From: Gluconobacter potus
GTDB taxonomy: Bacteria > Pseudomonadota > Alphaproteobacteria > Acetobacterales > Acetobacteraceae
Direction of reading: 5' to 3'
Length of the DNA: 64,000 bases
Assembly: GCF_015244705.1 (NCBI RefSeq)
Contig: NZ_JABCQF010000006.1
Span: 93,998-157,997, forward strand
A model generated the notes under the pieces. That model saw only the letters and a list, made by a program, of their open reading frames with translations. It searched no databases and was not told the origin of the DNA. The position numbers and the translations under genes are program-made. Below are positions 8,254 to 16,059 of this stretch, piece by piece (position 1 is the stretch's first letter; each line of letters starts with the position of its first letter).

Positions 8254-8853
8254 TCAGACCTGCTGAAGCGACATGGTACACCGGATCCCGAACCCGGAAG
8301 TTTCCACCGCATTAACCGTATAAGTTGTGCCCAGATCAGTCGTGACCGTCATATAAGGCGTCAGCACCACCCCGGGCAGAAGCGGAAGATACATCACGGA
8401 CTGTCCCGGACGCGTCGCGCCCGGAATCCCACTGCCCGAAGACTCCCCTTTCGCCCGCATGATAACGGCCGCCGGACAATCCGAGACCAGCGTCTCCACC
8501 GTTCCCGTAACCCCGCTGACTGTCACGGTCCGGCTGCACACCACACATAAAGGCGGCCGCAGAGGCTCCACGGACGCGACAAAATAGGTCCGCCCGTTTG
8601 CTACAAGAATATCGGCAACCTGCGTATCATCCCGCCGATCCGTCAGGACATATTCCGTCGGAATCCCCCACCCGATCGGCCGTGCAAACGAAAAGCCGGC
8701 ATCGACGTCAAAAGCCAGCATAGGCTGCGCATAAAGGGTTTCCATCGGCGACAGACCGCCCGAAGGACGATATTGTTCCCCCAAAGCCCCCAGAACGGCC
8801 GCCGCCTTCGCATACCCTCTGGAGAGCCTGGCCGCGATCATTGCCTGCTGCAC
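8254..8853 (-). CDS. Phage connector protein, unrecognised
   Basis: A 199-residue protein. The likely start is GTG at 8853, because GAGGAGG lies about five bases upstream; ATG at 8841 and a start at 8904 are alternatives, the latter overlapping the neighbour by 41 bases. Visible parts are an N-terminal RLSRGYAKAAAVLGALGEQYRPSGG segment and strands carrying Pro and Gly turns (LPLLPGVVLTPYMTVTTDLGTTYTVNAVE) near the end. Its position after the 116-residue adaptor suggests a head-tail joining role. Function is inferred from place only. Confidence 0.6.
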   Translation of the reverse strand: MQQAMIAARLSRGYAKAAAVLGALGEQYRPSGGLSPMETLYAQPMLAFDVDAGFSFARPIGWGIPTEYVLTDRRDDTQVADILVANGRTYFVASVEPLRPPLCVVCSRTVTVSGVTGTVETLVSDCPAAVIMRAKGESSGSGIPGATRPGQSVMYLPLLPGVVLTPYMTVTTDLGTTYTVNAVETSGFGIRCTMSLQQV

Positions 8854-8863
8854 ACAGCCCTCC

Positions 8864-9214
8864 TCAAACCACGATCGCCCGGCCGTCCTGCAATTCCAGA
8901 CCACCCGTCACGCCCAGAAACGCACACAGACGCCGCCGCCACAGCGTGAACAGCATCACCCGGTCCTGCACTTCCCGGCCATTGTGGTACCAGCCCGCAG
9001 CCCGCGCCGTATCCAGATTGTCTGACGCCGCCGTAATCGCGTTTTCCAGCGGATAAAGCTGCGACAGATAAAGCCGGATCTGCTGAAGCTCAGCCCCGGA
9101 CAGACAGTTCATCCGCCATTCCAGTGCCCCTTCCACCTGAAAGAAACGCCAGGATTCCTGATTACCTTCCCGCGCCCCGATCGCGGGATAACCACAGAAC
9201 CGACGGATATCCAT
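8864..9214 (-). CDS. Small head-tail adaptor-like protein
   Basis: A 116-residue protein. ATG 9214 (MDIRRFCGYPAIG) has a near-perfect GGAAGGAGAG site seven bases upstream, so it is preferred over the longer reading from 9265. The sequence EGALEWRMNCLSGAELQQIRLYLSQLYPLENAITAASDNLDTARAAGWYHNGREVQDR is a helical adaptor-like pattern ending in LCAFLGV-GGLELQDGR strands. Next to the capsid gene this suits a connector protein. The family was not recognised with certainty. Confidence 0.6.
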   Translation of the reverse strand: MDIRRFCGYPAIGAREGNQESWRFFQVEGALEWRMNCLSGAELQQIRLYLSQLYPLENAITAASDNLDTARAAGWYHNGREVQDRVMLFTLWRRRLCAFLGVTGGLELQDGRAIVV

Positions 9215-9285
9215 TTTCTCTCCTTCCGAGAGAATATCCGTCGATAAACCAACCGTTCCGGACATGTCATTCTCCCCGCAAGAGA

Positions 9286-9310
9286 GGCCCCCGCCCTACA
9301 GACAGGGGCC
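9286..9310 (-). repeat. Stem-loop downstream of the major capsid gene
   Basis: GGCCCC and GGGGCC arms flank a 13-base loop; the hairpin lies 8 bases after the capsid stop. No T-run follows, so it is a weak terminator at most and may mark the 3' end of a processed capsid transcript. Confidence 0.55.
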
Positions 9311-9318
9311 GGAAAACC

Positions 9319-10698
9319 TCAGAACGTCAGACCAAGCGCATCCGTGCCAAGGCTCTCGATCACGACACCACGCTTGAGATAGCTGTTCGTGGCTGTCGGA
9401 ATAACGGTCATGTCGGCCGTCACGTCCGTCGGCAGCGCAAAACCGCCAATCCAGTACCAGGACTGCGCAATGATCTGGCGCAAACGATCCAGCGGCTCAC
9501 GCGTGACCATCGCCACACTGTCCACCATCTCGATCAGCGCACGCTCGGAATCCGGAATATCGGAATGACCCGTCAGCGCGCAGTCACCCTCAATCAGCGC
9601 ACCCTGCCCCAGCAGCAGCGCACGATGAATGGAACCGGAACCCAGAGACGCCTGCTGCGGCGCTTCCGTCGTCGGGATGAACCGCACACCCAGAAGCTCT
9701 ATCACCTGACCGGAACGATACTCTTCCGAACCATAAGCACCACGGTACAGATGCTTGAAATCCGGATCGCGAAACAGCGAAAGAAGCTGCAGATCATCCA
9801 GGTAACAGTGATATGCACCATTGATCATCGGCACGTTGTTACGCCGCAGCGTCGCCACACCGGCCAGAACCTGTTGGATGCCCAGCGTATCCGCCAGACC
9901 ACTCGAGCTTGCCGTCTGCAGTGCCGCCGTTGTCAGACGCCCGTTCGGACGGATCACCAGCGGCGCCGTGGAGGCCACAACCGCCTGACCTTCCGTCCCA
10001 TCCGCAACCGATACGGACGCCGAGAACGTCATCTGACCCGAAACACCGCCCGGCGCTGTGGACACATTCGTCGCATCCGCCGTCACACTGACAAGGGTGT
10101 AAACATCCCCGCCCACCGTCACGGTCATACCATTGGTCGCGCTGATCGGCGTCACCTGACCATTCACGATCACGGACTGGAAACCGCGAATATCGTCCAC
10201 AGCAATGGTGTCGCCAGCACTGCCCAGCGTTGCCGTCACACGCGTATTGCCGCCCAGATAGCCACCCACACCATTCTGCGCACCTCCAAACAGCGTATTG
10301 CGTGCCAGACGGTCCAGAGACTGCATGGCCTGCACACCATTGGTGTTGGCATTGGCCAGGAACTGCGACGCAATCCCCACGCCACTCGTGACCATGTTCA
10401 GGTCGATCGTATCGCCATACTGGTTGATGGACAGCGTATACTGCTCGATCGACCAGCCGGAGGGGCTCAGACCATTATCGAAATTCGTATTGCCCGTCGG
10501 GTTCAGCGGCGTCGTCACCGGAGCCTTGAGGCTTTTGCGGGTTTTCGTCAGCGTCTCACCGATGGCATTCGGGAACACTTCACGATCGGCAACCTGCCGG
10601 AAACCCAGTCGGGATTTCAGACCATTCTCGAATTCGCGGGCCAGAAAACCCTGCTGAATGGCGGCCTGAAGCTGAACAGGAAAATTATCAATGCTCAT
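9319..10698 (-). CDS. Major capsid protein
   Basis: A 459-residue protein; ATG 10698 (MSIDNFPVQLQAAIQQGFLAREF) has GGAA about nine bases upstream and avoids a 14-residue extension to 10740. It follows the scaffold-like gene. Its pattern is a long N-terminal arm (ALAREFENGLKSRLGFRQVADREVF), a spine-like helix with DRLARNTLFGGAQNGVGG, an inserted beta domain (GQVTPISATNGMTVTVGGDVYTLVSV) and a C-terminal A-domain-like segment (ALLLGQGALIEGDCAL, LDRLRQIIAQSWYWIGGFALPTDV), as expected of a HK97-fold shell protein. Hairpins at 9286-9310 and 10742-10769 flank it. Assigned from position and fold pattern. Confidence 0.78.
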   Translation of the reverse strand: MSIDNFPVQLQAAIQQGFLAREFENGLKSRLGFRQVADREVFPNAIGETLTKTRKSLKAPVTTPLNPTGNTNFDNGLSPSGWSIEQYTLSINQYGDTIDLNMVTSGVGIASQFLANANTNGVQAMQSLDRLARNTLFGGAQNGVGGYLGGNTRVTATLGSAGDTIAVDDIRGFQSVIVNGQVTPISATNGMTVTVGGDVYTLVSVTADATNVSTAPGGVSGQMTFSASVSVADGTEGQAVVASTAPLVIRPNGRLTTAALQTASSSGLADTLGIQQVLAGVATLRRNNVPMINGAYHCYLDDLQLLSLFRDPDFKHLYRGAYGSEEYRSGQVIELLGVRFIPTTEAPQQASLGSGSIHRALLLGQGALIEGDCALTGHSDIPDSERALIEMVDSVAMVTREPLDRLRQIIAQSWYWIGGFALPTDVTADMTVIPTATNSYLKRGVVIESLGTDALGLTF

Positions 10699-10741
10699 GT
10701 GTTTTTTCCGTAAATGTGTTTTCTGAACCCGGCCTGCCATC

Positions 10742-10769
10742 AGGCCCGGTCAAATATCGTCCCGGGCCT
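10742..10769 (-). repeat. Stem-loop upstream of the major capsid gene
   Basis: AGGCCCGG and CCGGGCCT (8 bp) flank a 12-base loop directly after the scaffold stop. Together with the hairpin at 9286-9310 it brackets the capsid gene. No T-run follows. Confidence 0.6.
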
Positions 10770-11285
10770 TCAGCCCTGGGCCAGAAACTGCCATTTGCGC
10801 GCTTCATAATCCGCCTCGCTGACGGCGCGCGCATTGAACGGTTCGATCCCGCCCGGGCGTGGCGCTACCTGCCCGACGGTGGTTCCGCTCGAATATCCGG
10901 GCCGCAGCACCTCGCCGAACAGATAGGCCCGCTCCTGACGCGCCTGCTGCAAAGCCTCGGCCACACCAACCACGGAGCCATCATCGCCCCGATTGATCCC
11001 TTCCAGATCAATCAGCCGCACGACATCATCAGGATTATGCGCACCATTGCGGATCGCCTCTGCCCGAAGCGCCGCCACAATGACTTCCCGGTCACTGTCC
11101 TGCCGCACCCGGGCCAGCGCTTCCTCATGACTGCGCTGAAGCGTCTCCTGCCGCATCACAACATCCGTCATTTCCTGACGAACCGCCTCAACCTCGCTCC
11201 GCGCTTCATTCAGCGCCCGACGCAGAGCCTCCACATCCTCAATGGTGTCATCAGTTCCGGACATCATTCCCCCGTCAACACTCAT
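10770..11285 (-). CDS. Scaffold-like protein
   Basis: A 171-residue acidic protein with a heptad-like coiled coil from about residue 14 to 75 (DVEALRRALNEARSEVEAVRQEMTDVVMRQETLQRSHEEALARV), then a flexible Gly/Pro tail with basic residues near the end (YEARKWQFLAQG). This is the look of capsid scaffolding proteins, which sit just before the capsid gene and line the procapsid inside. Its start overlaps the portal stop by four bases. No protease motif is seen, so scaffold exit may need no cleavage. Assigned by position and helix pattern. Confidence 0.65.
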   Translation of the reverse strand: MSVDGGMMSGTDDTIEDVEALRRALNEARSEVEAVRQEMTDVVMRQETLQRSHEEALARVRQDSDREVIVAALRAEAIRNGAHNPDDVVRLIDLEGINRGDDGSVVGVAEALQQARQERAYLFGEVLRPGYSSGTTVGQVAPRPGGIEPFNARAVSEADYEARKWQFLAQG

Positions 11286-12700
11286 GCTTGTTCAGAAGCA
11301 CACCACTGCTCCAGCATTTTCCATTCCGTATTCGGATCAGAATTTCCCGATGCCATCGCAAACATCCGAACCGCCGTCTCGCGGCTCAGAATTCCATTGG
11401 AAACCGCCGTCACCAGACCCTGCGTCAACGACAGCAGCTCTGGATCGGTAGACGGAAACCATGCCGGCCACCGCAGGCTCATGCGGCAGTACGGCAGGTC
11501 CTTGACCAGCGTTCCCCCGATCCGCAGCCCGTTTTCCAGAACACAGGAAAACCGGCACGCCATCCGGTAAATCGAGAGCAGTGCTCCCTCTCCGTAAGAA
11601 TGCCGCAGACGATCCACCAGCCAGATCAGCGGCTGACACATCATCTCCATGGCCTTGCCCGACTGCGCACCACCAACCCGGTCGCCATGCGCCCGGTTGC
11701 CATGCAGCTGCTCAAGTACCACCAGACGCAGCTCCCGATAATGATCGAGCACCGCCCCTGCCGCATTCCCGTTGATTTCCAGAAGCTTGGCATCACCTTC
11801 CGGCGGCAGCGTCAGCGCCGAAGCCGCCCCACCCTGATGCGCCACACCGTCGGAAAAGCCACCCGTCTTCAGCACCAGCGTCGGATCAGACCCGTATTTC
11901 AGCCCCCGACCTGCCTGTGACAGCAGATAATCCGCCTCGATCACCGTATCGATGGCCCGCTCGAACGTGCACTCACCTTCCGGATCACGCCCACAAGGCC
12001 CACCCAGATTGCGTATCCACACGATGGGCACGAACCCCAGCCCATGCCGGACGGAGCGGCTCTCGTCCCGAACCCCGCCATCCATTCCCACCAGCCAGGG
12101 CACGGACACCGCACAATCCAGCGGCGTCCAGATCCGCTGCCACCAGAACTGCGCCCCCAGAAGCTCATCCGCAATCGGATAGCCCTGCGCCGCCAGATCC
12201 CGCCCCCGGACCAGAAACCGCTCCTCGACCCGAAGCAGTACCCCCGTCGCATCATCCCAGAACGGCGTCAGATACGCCGTCTCCAGAACTGAGAGTTTCG
12301 GAACCCCGGCCGAGACCTCGAACAGGATCGCAACCGACCCCACCGAACCCAGTCGCGCCGCTTCCATAAGAAGTGACGCCAGCCGGGTCTGCGACGCGAA
12401 CGCGCTCAGGGCATGCGCCACCCGCGCATCATCCGTCACCAGACCCGGCCAGTGCGTATCCCCGAACAGCAGCGAAACCGACTCATCCACCACCGTCCGA
12501 CACAGATTTGTCCGCACCGAAGGACGCCGGCTCGACAGCGGGATGTATTCCCCCGCCCCCGACTTCTCCATCGAGAACGGATGCGGCAGCGCATCATACT
12601 GCGTCCCGTCCAGAACACGCTTGAGCGCCAGCAGCCGCGCCGTCCGCGCGGACGCACCCGCGGGAACAGCGTAACGCTGTTGCAGGGACAACCAGTCCAT
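11282..12700 (-). CDS. Portal protein
   Basis: A 472-residue protein of normal portal length. Motifs include a basic N-terminus (RTARLLALKRVLDGTQYDALPH), strands around LSVLETAYLTPFWDD, and the long helical core with QLHGNRAHGDRVGGAQSGKAMEMMCQPLIWLVDRLRHSYGEGALLSIYRMA, a crown-stem helix pattern of dodecameric portals. It lies between the large terminase and the scaffold gene. The product would form the DNA channel and dock the terminase motor. Function is well supported by place and pattern; no diagnostic motif is unique. Confidence 0.8.
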   Translation of the reverse strand: MDWLSLQQRYAVPAGASARTARLLALKRVLDGTQYDALPHPFSMEKSGAGEYIPLSSRRPSVRTNLCRTVVDESVSLLFGDTHWPGLVTDDARVAHALSAFASQTRLASLLMEAARLGSVGSVAILFEVSAGVPKLSVLETAYLTPFWDDATGVLLRVEERFLVRGRDLAAQGYPIADELLGAQFWWQRIWTPLDCAVSVPWLVGMDGGVRDESRSVRHGLGFVPIVWIRNLGGPCGRDPEGECTFERAIDTVIEADYLLSQAGRGLKYGSDPTLVLKTGGFSDGVAHQGGAASALTLPPEGDAKLLEINGNAAGAVLDHYRELRLVVLEQLHGNRAHGDRVGGAQSGKAMEMMCQPLIWLVDRLRHSYGEGALLSIYRMACRFSCVLENGLRIGGTLVKDLPYCRMSLRWPAWFPSTDPELLSLTQGLVTAVSNGILSRETAVRMFAMASGNSDPNTEWKMLEQWCASEQA

Positions 12701-12746
12701 GTGTTCTCCATTGTTTCAGGCCGCGATCCCGACCCGAACGGTCGGT

Positions 12747-14060
12747 TCAACGCGCCAGCGAAAATCCAGACGGACCCCAGCCCGTCATGCCGCCACTTCC
12801 GGCCAGCATCAGTTCACTCAGCCCCCAGACCATCGCATCCGCCCGATCCGGAGACCGTGGCCCGCGATACCCGCTGACCGAGAAATGACAGAGCTGATCC
12901 TCCAGAGCCGTAAAGCGGCCATGATGAACAACCCTGCCAACCTCATAGAGCGCTGCAACCGGCTCTGCGCGCGCCGCCTTGCCCCGCGCCGCCGTCACCA
13001 GCTTGACCGAGGCATGCGCCCGCACACTCCGGATCGTGCCCTCTACCAGAGCCCCGCCGAAGTTCCGCTCCGCAACAATGCGTTCAGCACCCCATTCATC
13101 AAATGCCCGCAAGGCCCTGGCAGCCCAACCCGCCGGGCTATCCCTGGCAGACAGATCTTCCAGAACATGCCCCACACCAGCCGCATCAACGCCACAGACC
13201 ACAATTCCGATCTCGTCGGACCTGTAATCTTCCGGTCCCGCCGCCCCCGAAGGATCAACAGACACCAGAATACGCCGCATCCGAGCCGCCACATCCGCCC
13301 GGCTCTGCGACGTAATCGCCGCCTCGCGCCGGAACATCTCCAGCCGCCACAGCGCGCCTTCAACAACCGATTGATATTCACCATACAGAAACCGCCGCTT
13401 TTCCCGCTCAGGGAGCGCTTCAAGGCTGGCGAGATAATCCTCGCTCAGATTATCCCGGTTGGCCTGCGGATTGAGGATCATCGTCGCATAAAGCGACCTG
13501 TCCCCGACCGGTTCCCCCGATTTGGGCTCGATCCCGCTTTCGAAAAGCGCATAGAGCCAGTGCCCCATGCTCGGCGGGTTGGCATCGATATATTCCTTGA
13601 CCGCAAGACCCGTCTTCTGCGCCAGACGCGTCAGAAGCATGTTCCGCGCACCATAACTGATCTGGCTGGCCTCGTTCAGATAAACCGTCGCAAATTCCAG
13701 ACCGAGGATCTTCTCGGTCCGCTGCTCGTCATCCAGCCCCCCGAAAAAGATCGTCGATCCATTCGGGAACGTCACGACACAGTCCTGCCGGTCCAGCTTC
13801 CATCCGACCTGCGGAAAACACATCCGCATGACCTTCGGAAACGTATCCCGCAGAACAGACGCCTTCAGCGCAGTCAGTCGATGGCGAAAAATGCCATGCC
13901 GACTGTCCGGAGCCTTCAGCGCCCTGATCACAACGGCCCGAACCAGAACAAAGGTCTTCCCCGACCGCGACCCGCCTCTCAGAAGAATATGTCTTGCCGG
14001 CCCACCAAGCAGCCGCACCGCCTCACGCTGCGAATCATTCAGCCTAAAGGGCGCTGTCAT
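12747..14060 (-). CDS. Large terminase subunit
   Basis: A 437-residue protein; start ATG 14060 lies inside the end of the small-subunit gene (17-base overlap), a usual coupling. The Walker A motif GGSRSGKT is near residues 27-34; later segments include FFGGLDDEQRTEKILGLEFATVYLNEA (Walker B and adenine region) and, for the nuclease, the acidic cluster SVDPSGAAGPEDYRSDEIGIVV, AERNFGG and RADAMVWGLSELM. It would pack DNA through the portal and cut concatemers. All motor and nuclease parts appear intact. Confidence 0.9.
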   Translation of the reverse strand: MTAPFRLNDSQREAVRLLGGPARHILLRGGSRSGKTFVLVRAVVIRALKAPDSRHGIFRHRLTALKASVLRDTFPKVMRMCFPQVGWKLDRQDCVVTFPNGSTIFFGGLDDEQRTEKILGLEFATVYLNEASQISYGARNMLLTRLAQKTGLAVKEYIDANPPSMGHWLYALFESGIEPKSGEPVGDRSLYATMILNPQANRDNLSEDYLASLEALPEREKRRFLYGEYQSVVEGALWRLEMFRREAAITSQSRADVAARMRRILVSVDPSGAAGPEDYRSDEIGIVVCGVDAAGVGHVLEDLSARDSPAGWAARALRAFDEWGAERIVAERNFGGALVEGTIRSVRAHASVKLVTAARGKAARAEPVAALYEVGRVVHHGRFTALEDQLCHFSVSGYRGPRSPDRADAMVWGLSELMLAGSGGMTGWGPSGFSLAR

Positions 14061-14496
14061 CACTACTGATATTGATCGAAATCGTCCCCGAACGTCCCTC
14101 GGACTCCATACCCGCCCTGAAACGGGATGGGCGATGCGCACGAAGCAGAAACGCCATCAATCCGTCGCTATAGCGTTTGCGAACAATGGGATTGCCCGTA
14201 TCCGGATCGCAGACAACTCGCCCCGCATAGGTAATAGGCTCGTCATATCCTTCCACGGCGCGTCGACGCGCTTCCGCTTCAAGAGCATCCGCAGCCTCTT
14301 CCAGAGCCTCCTCCCACCGGGAAGAAAATTCCTTATCCGTATCTTTCCAGAGATATAACGTACTGCGCCGGACCTCAGCGACACGCCCGGCTTCAGAAAT
14401 ATTTCCACTCACAGACAGATGTTCGAGAAATCTTTTCTTCCGTTCCCAAGACTGTTCCCGTCGCAAAGAACATTTACCAGATACGTCTTCATCCAT
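14044..14496 (-). CDS. Small terminase subunit
   Basis: A 150-residue protein; start ATG 14496 with AAAAGG upstream is preferred over a TTG reading from 14535. An N-terminal helix-turn-helix is visible (KKRFLEHLSVSGNISEAGRVAEVRRSTLYLWKDTDKEFSSRWEEAL) followed by a coiled-coil-like helix (EEAADALEAEARRRAVEG), then the conserved YSDGLMAFLLRAHRPSRFR segment. It recognises the packaging site. Its gene precedes and overlaps that of the large subunit. Confidence 0.85.
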   Translation of the reverse strand: MDEDVSGKCSLRREQSWERKKRFLEHLSVSGNISEAGRVAEVRRSTLYLWKDTDKEFSSRWEEALEEAADALEAEARRRAVEGYDEPITYAGRVVCDPDTGNPIVRKRYSDGLMAFLLRAHRPSRFRAGMESEGRSGTISINISSDDSAL

Positions 14497-14538
14497 CTGC
14501 TTCAACCTTTTTCCCCAGATCGCCCTGAGAACCAACCG

Positions 14539-14973
14539 TCAGACGGCTCTCAGCGAAGCCTCCCTGCGGCTCATCATCATGCCACCCTCGAGCCAGACAG
14601 CCCGAACCGGCCTGTGCCGTGGCCGATCCCTCGGACCCGCCCCCTTTCGCGCCAAGGTTTCCACATTGCGCTGCGTCTGTTCACGCCCGGCCCGTACCGC
14701 CACACGGGAGAGGGTTTCCGGCGCGATCCGTCCAATCACCCGGGCGGAAAGAACCGACCGCTGACAGGGAATGGACCTGCACCGGACATCCAGGCGGGAA
14801 AGGCCTGCATCCACCAGTTCGTACCATTCCAGAACAACATCCGCCCGATGAACCGGCTCGCCTTCATAAACGAGGGGACACCCGGCAAATGAACCTGCAT
14901 TTTTCTGAAGAACAATGAATGTCTGCCTGCCAGACAACACAACGCTACCAGAAGAAATTTCACACTTTTCCAT
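14539..14973 (-). CDS. Hypothetical protein, first gene of the structural operon
   Basis: A 144-residue basic protein starting MEKCEISSGSVVLSGRQTFIVLQKNAGSF, with the motif EPVHRADVVLEWYELVDAG and an Arg-rich C-terminus. It starts only 25 bases beyond the terminator at 14998-15023, so it is the first gene read when that terminator is overcome. No known domain was recognised. The gene overlaps no neighbour and ends 43 bases before the chosen start of the small terminase. Confidence 0.55.
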   Translation of the reverse strand: MEKCEISSGSVVLSGRQTFIVLQKNAGSFAGCPLVYEGEPVHRADVVLEWYELVDAGLSRLDVRCRSIPCQRSVLSARVIGRIAPETLSRVAVRAGREQTQRNVETLARKGAGPRDRPRHRPVRAVWLEGGMMMSRREASLRAV

Positions 14974-14997
14974 AAATCAGGAAACTTCCAAAATAAA

Positions 14998-15023
14998 AGC
15001 CGGCCTCTCGCGAGAGGCCGGCT
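14998..15023 (-). terminator. Strong intrinsic terminator before the structural operon
   Basis: A perfect 26-base palindrome (13-bp arms, AGCCGGCCTCTCG and its complement) is followed on the minus strand by TTTTATTTT. It faces the leftward operon and would stop a transcript starting at the promoter at 15060-15088 after about 55 bases. It separates the regulator-like gene at 15103 from all structural genes. Confidence 0.85.
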
Positions 15024-15059
15024 TCAGATTTTCATGTCGTAATTCTTCAGTATGCGTTT

Positions 15060-15088
15060 TTTATATCAAAACCGCGTTCAAATAGCAA
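15060..15088 (-). promoter_or_regulatory. Candidate phage late promoter
   Basis: On the minus strand TTGCTA (15088-15083) and TATAAA (15065-15060) are 17 bases apart, with a TGn extended -10 just before TATAAA. The expected start is near 15053. The strong terminator at 15023-14998 lies within the first 60 bases of the transcript. A 13-bp palindrome CGATAATTTATCG (15090-15102) abuts the -35 box. Confidence 0.65.
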
Positions 15089-15089
15089 G

Positions 15090-15102
15090 CGATAATTTAT
15101 CG
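15090..15102. promoter_or_regulatory. Palindrome beside the late promoter
   Basis: CGATAA-T-TTATCG is a perfect 13-bp palindrome immediately upstream of the -35 box and next to the stop of the regulator-like gene. The adjoining 14-mer TTAACGATAAATTA (minus strand, 15106-15093) recurs exactly on the plus strand at 16627-16640. Binding by a phage activator or repressor is possible but not shown. Confidence 0.45.
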
Positions 15103-15642
15103 TTAACAAGATTTTTTCCTGTTTTTCTTTTTGGACAGCGTTTCATAAACATGCGCCAGCTGCTCCAGAAGCAGCGCGCACTGAGCCGACACCTTCATCC
15201 GCGCACGTCCTTCCGACAGAGCCGGATAGAGATGCCGCGCCATGGCCGAAAACGACATCTCCCGCGCCAGGAGCATCTCGAGACGAACATGCGCACACAG
15301 CCCCAGCATGTCCCGAATCTGCGTAATCCGCGCAGAACACTGTCCGCGGCCCATCATCCAGGTGTGAATGTCTCCCCGCTCCCTGACACGACCATCAGAA
15401 GGCGAATTTTCCACCACACCCAGAGAGGCAAAGACATATTCGCGATACCAGCGATCCGCAGCAGCCAGTTCATCGTCCCCGATATCGCCGGCGTCATACA
15501 TGGACTGCACCGCATTTACGACCCGGAACGTATTTCCAACCTCACGGATCTCCGAATGGCGGTACCGCTCCCCAGTCGGCCTGACCACACCATCAGACAG
15601 TCCCGCAGCAACAACCGGTATTTCCCGCACCATCTCGAACAT
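15103..15642 (-). CDS. Putative phage late-gene regulator (unrecognised family)
   Basis: A 179-residue protein. Start ATG 15642 overlaps the previous stop (TGATG) with GGAG eight bases upstream; a TTG one codon earlier is less likely. The middle contains a region I recall from alphaproteobacterial prophages (AADRWYREYVFASLG), and the C-terminal third reads as a helix-turn-helix, R-L-E-M-L-L-A-R-E-M-S-F-S-A-M-A-R-H-L-Y-P-A-L, like sigma region 4 or DUF6456-type proteins, then ends in a lysine-rich tail (KKKNRKKSC). It sits just before a promoter-terminator pair, the place of the lambda Q antiterminator gene. The regulator role is inference. Confidence 0.55.
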   Translation of the reverse strand: MFEMVREIPVVAAGLSDGVVRPTGERYRHSEIREVGNTFRVVNAVQSMYDAGDIGDDELAAADRWYREYVFASLGVVENSPSDGRVRERGDIHTWMMGRGQCSARITQIRDMLGLCAHVRLEMLLAREMSFSAMARHLYPALSEGRARMKVSAQCALLLEQLAHVYETLSKKKNRKKSC

Positions 15643-15947
15643 CAATTGATCTCCAATCCGGCTTCACGGCCACCCATCGGCTGCAATCCCGGAAAGACCG
15701 GCACCAGATCCGCACCCCACAGCGCATTCCAGCTTACAGGATGACCCGCCGGCAATGCCTCGGCCGTCTCCCGGTCCGTCACCGTCCGCACACGTGAAGC
15801 CGACGCCTCAGATGTTTTCCTCGCAGAACGTCCCCGCCCCTTGCGTGCACTTCCCTGCTCAGGTAGCCAACCATCGGACGCCAGCATGGCGGCGAGAGCA
15901 CTTGCGGACACCCGCCGGGGTGCGGAACCTGACTTGACCTGCCTCAT
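15642..15947 (-). CDS. Hypothetical protein, first gene after the phage operator
   Basis: A 101-residue basic protein. I chose ATG 15947, preceded by GAAGG, rather than GTG 15962. The N-terminal part is Ser/Ala/Arg-rich (SASALAAMLASDGW, ARKGRGRSARKTSEASASRVR), suggesting a disordered DNA-binding or nucleoid-like segment; the C-terminus holds a conserved-looking HPVSWNALWGADLVPVFPG. It is the first gene controlled by the leftward promoter overlapping operator 1. No family was recognised. Confidence 0.55.
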   Translation of the reverse strand: MRQVKSGSAPRRVSASALAAMLASDGWLPEQGSARKGRGRSARKTSEASASRVRTVTDRETAEALPAGHPVSWNALWGADLVPVFPGLQPMGGREAGLEIN

Positions 15948-15963
15948 CTCAACATCCTTCACC

Positions 15964-15991
15964 AGTACAGAACTGTTACCAACTTTGGCAA
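15964..15991 (-). promoter_or_regulatory. Candidate leftward phage promoter overlapped by operator 1
   Basis: Minus-strand TTGCCA (15991-15986) and TGTACT (15969-15964) are 16 bases apart. The -35 box lies within operator 1 (15986-15998), so bound repressor would block it. The start would be about 10 bases ahead of the ATG at 15947. Confidence 0.5.
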
Positions 15992-15998
15992 AATGCCA
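15986..15998. promoter_or_regulatory. Phage operator 1 (TGGCA-AAA-TGCCA)
   Basis: A perfect 13-bp palindrome matching TGGC-N5-GCCA, between the divergent repressor and structural-side genes. It overlaps the -35 box of the leftward promoter. Confidence 0.7.
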
Positions 15999-16030
15999 TA
16001 GTGTGTGATAAAAAAAACTTCTTCTGGATT

Positions 16031-16043
16031 TGGCATAAAGCCA
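16031..16043. promoter_or_regulatory. Phage operator 2 (TGGCATAAAGCCA)
   Basis: The same TGGC-N5-GCCA pattern, 45 bp centre to centre from operator 1 and 17 bases before the repressor start, well placed for autorepression. Confidence 0.7.
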
Positions 16044-16059
16044 TTGCTAAAAAGGCCTC

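Noticed and set aside
6478..8550. 690-codon plus-strand open frame antisense to sheath and connector genes
   Set aside because: The translation is Arg/His/Pro-rich with no fold pattern, and lies opposite well-supported phage genes; long antisense frames are common in GC-rich DNA.
9124..10713. 529-codon plus-strand open frame antisense to the capsid gene
   Set aside because: Composition is Arg/His/Gln-rich and the opposite strand holds the capsid gene with a good ribosome site and the right neighbours.
12699..14069. 456-codon plus-strand open frame antisense to the terminase
   Set aside because: The terminase on the minus strand shows Walker A and nuclease motifs; the plus frame shows none.
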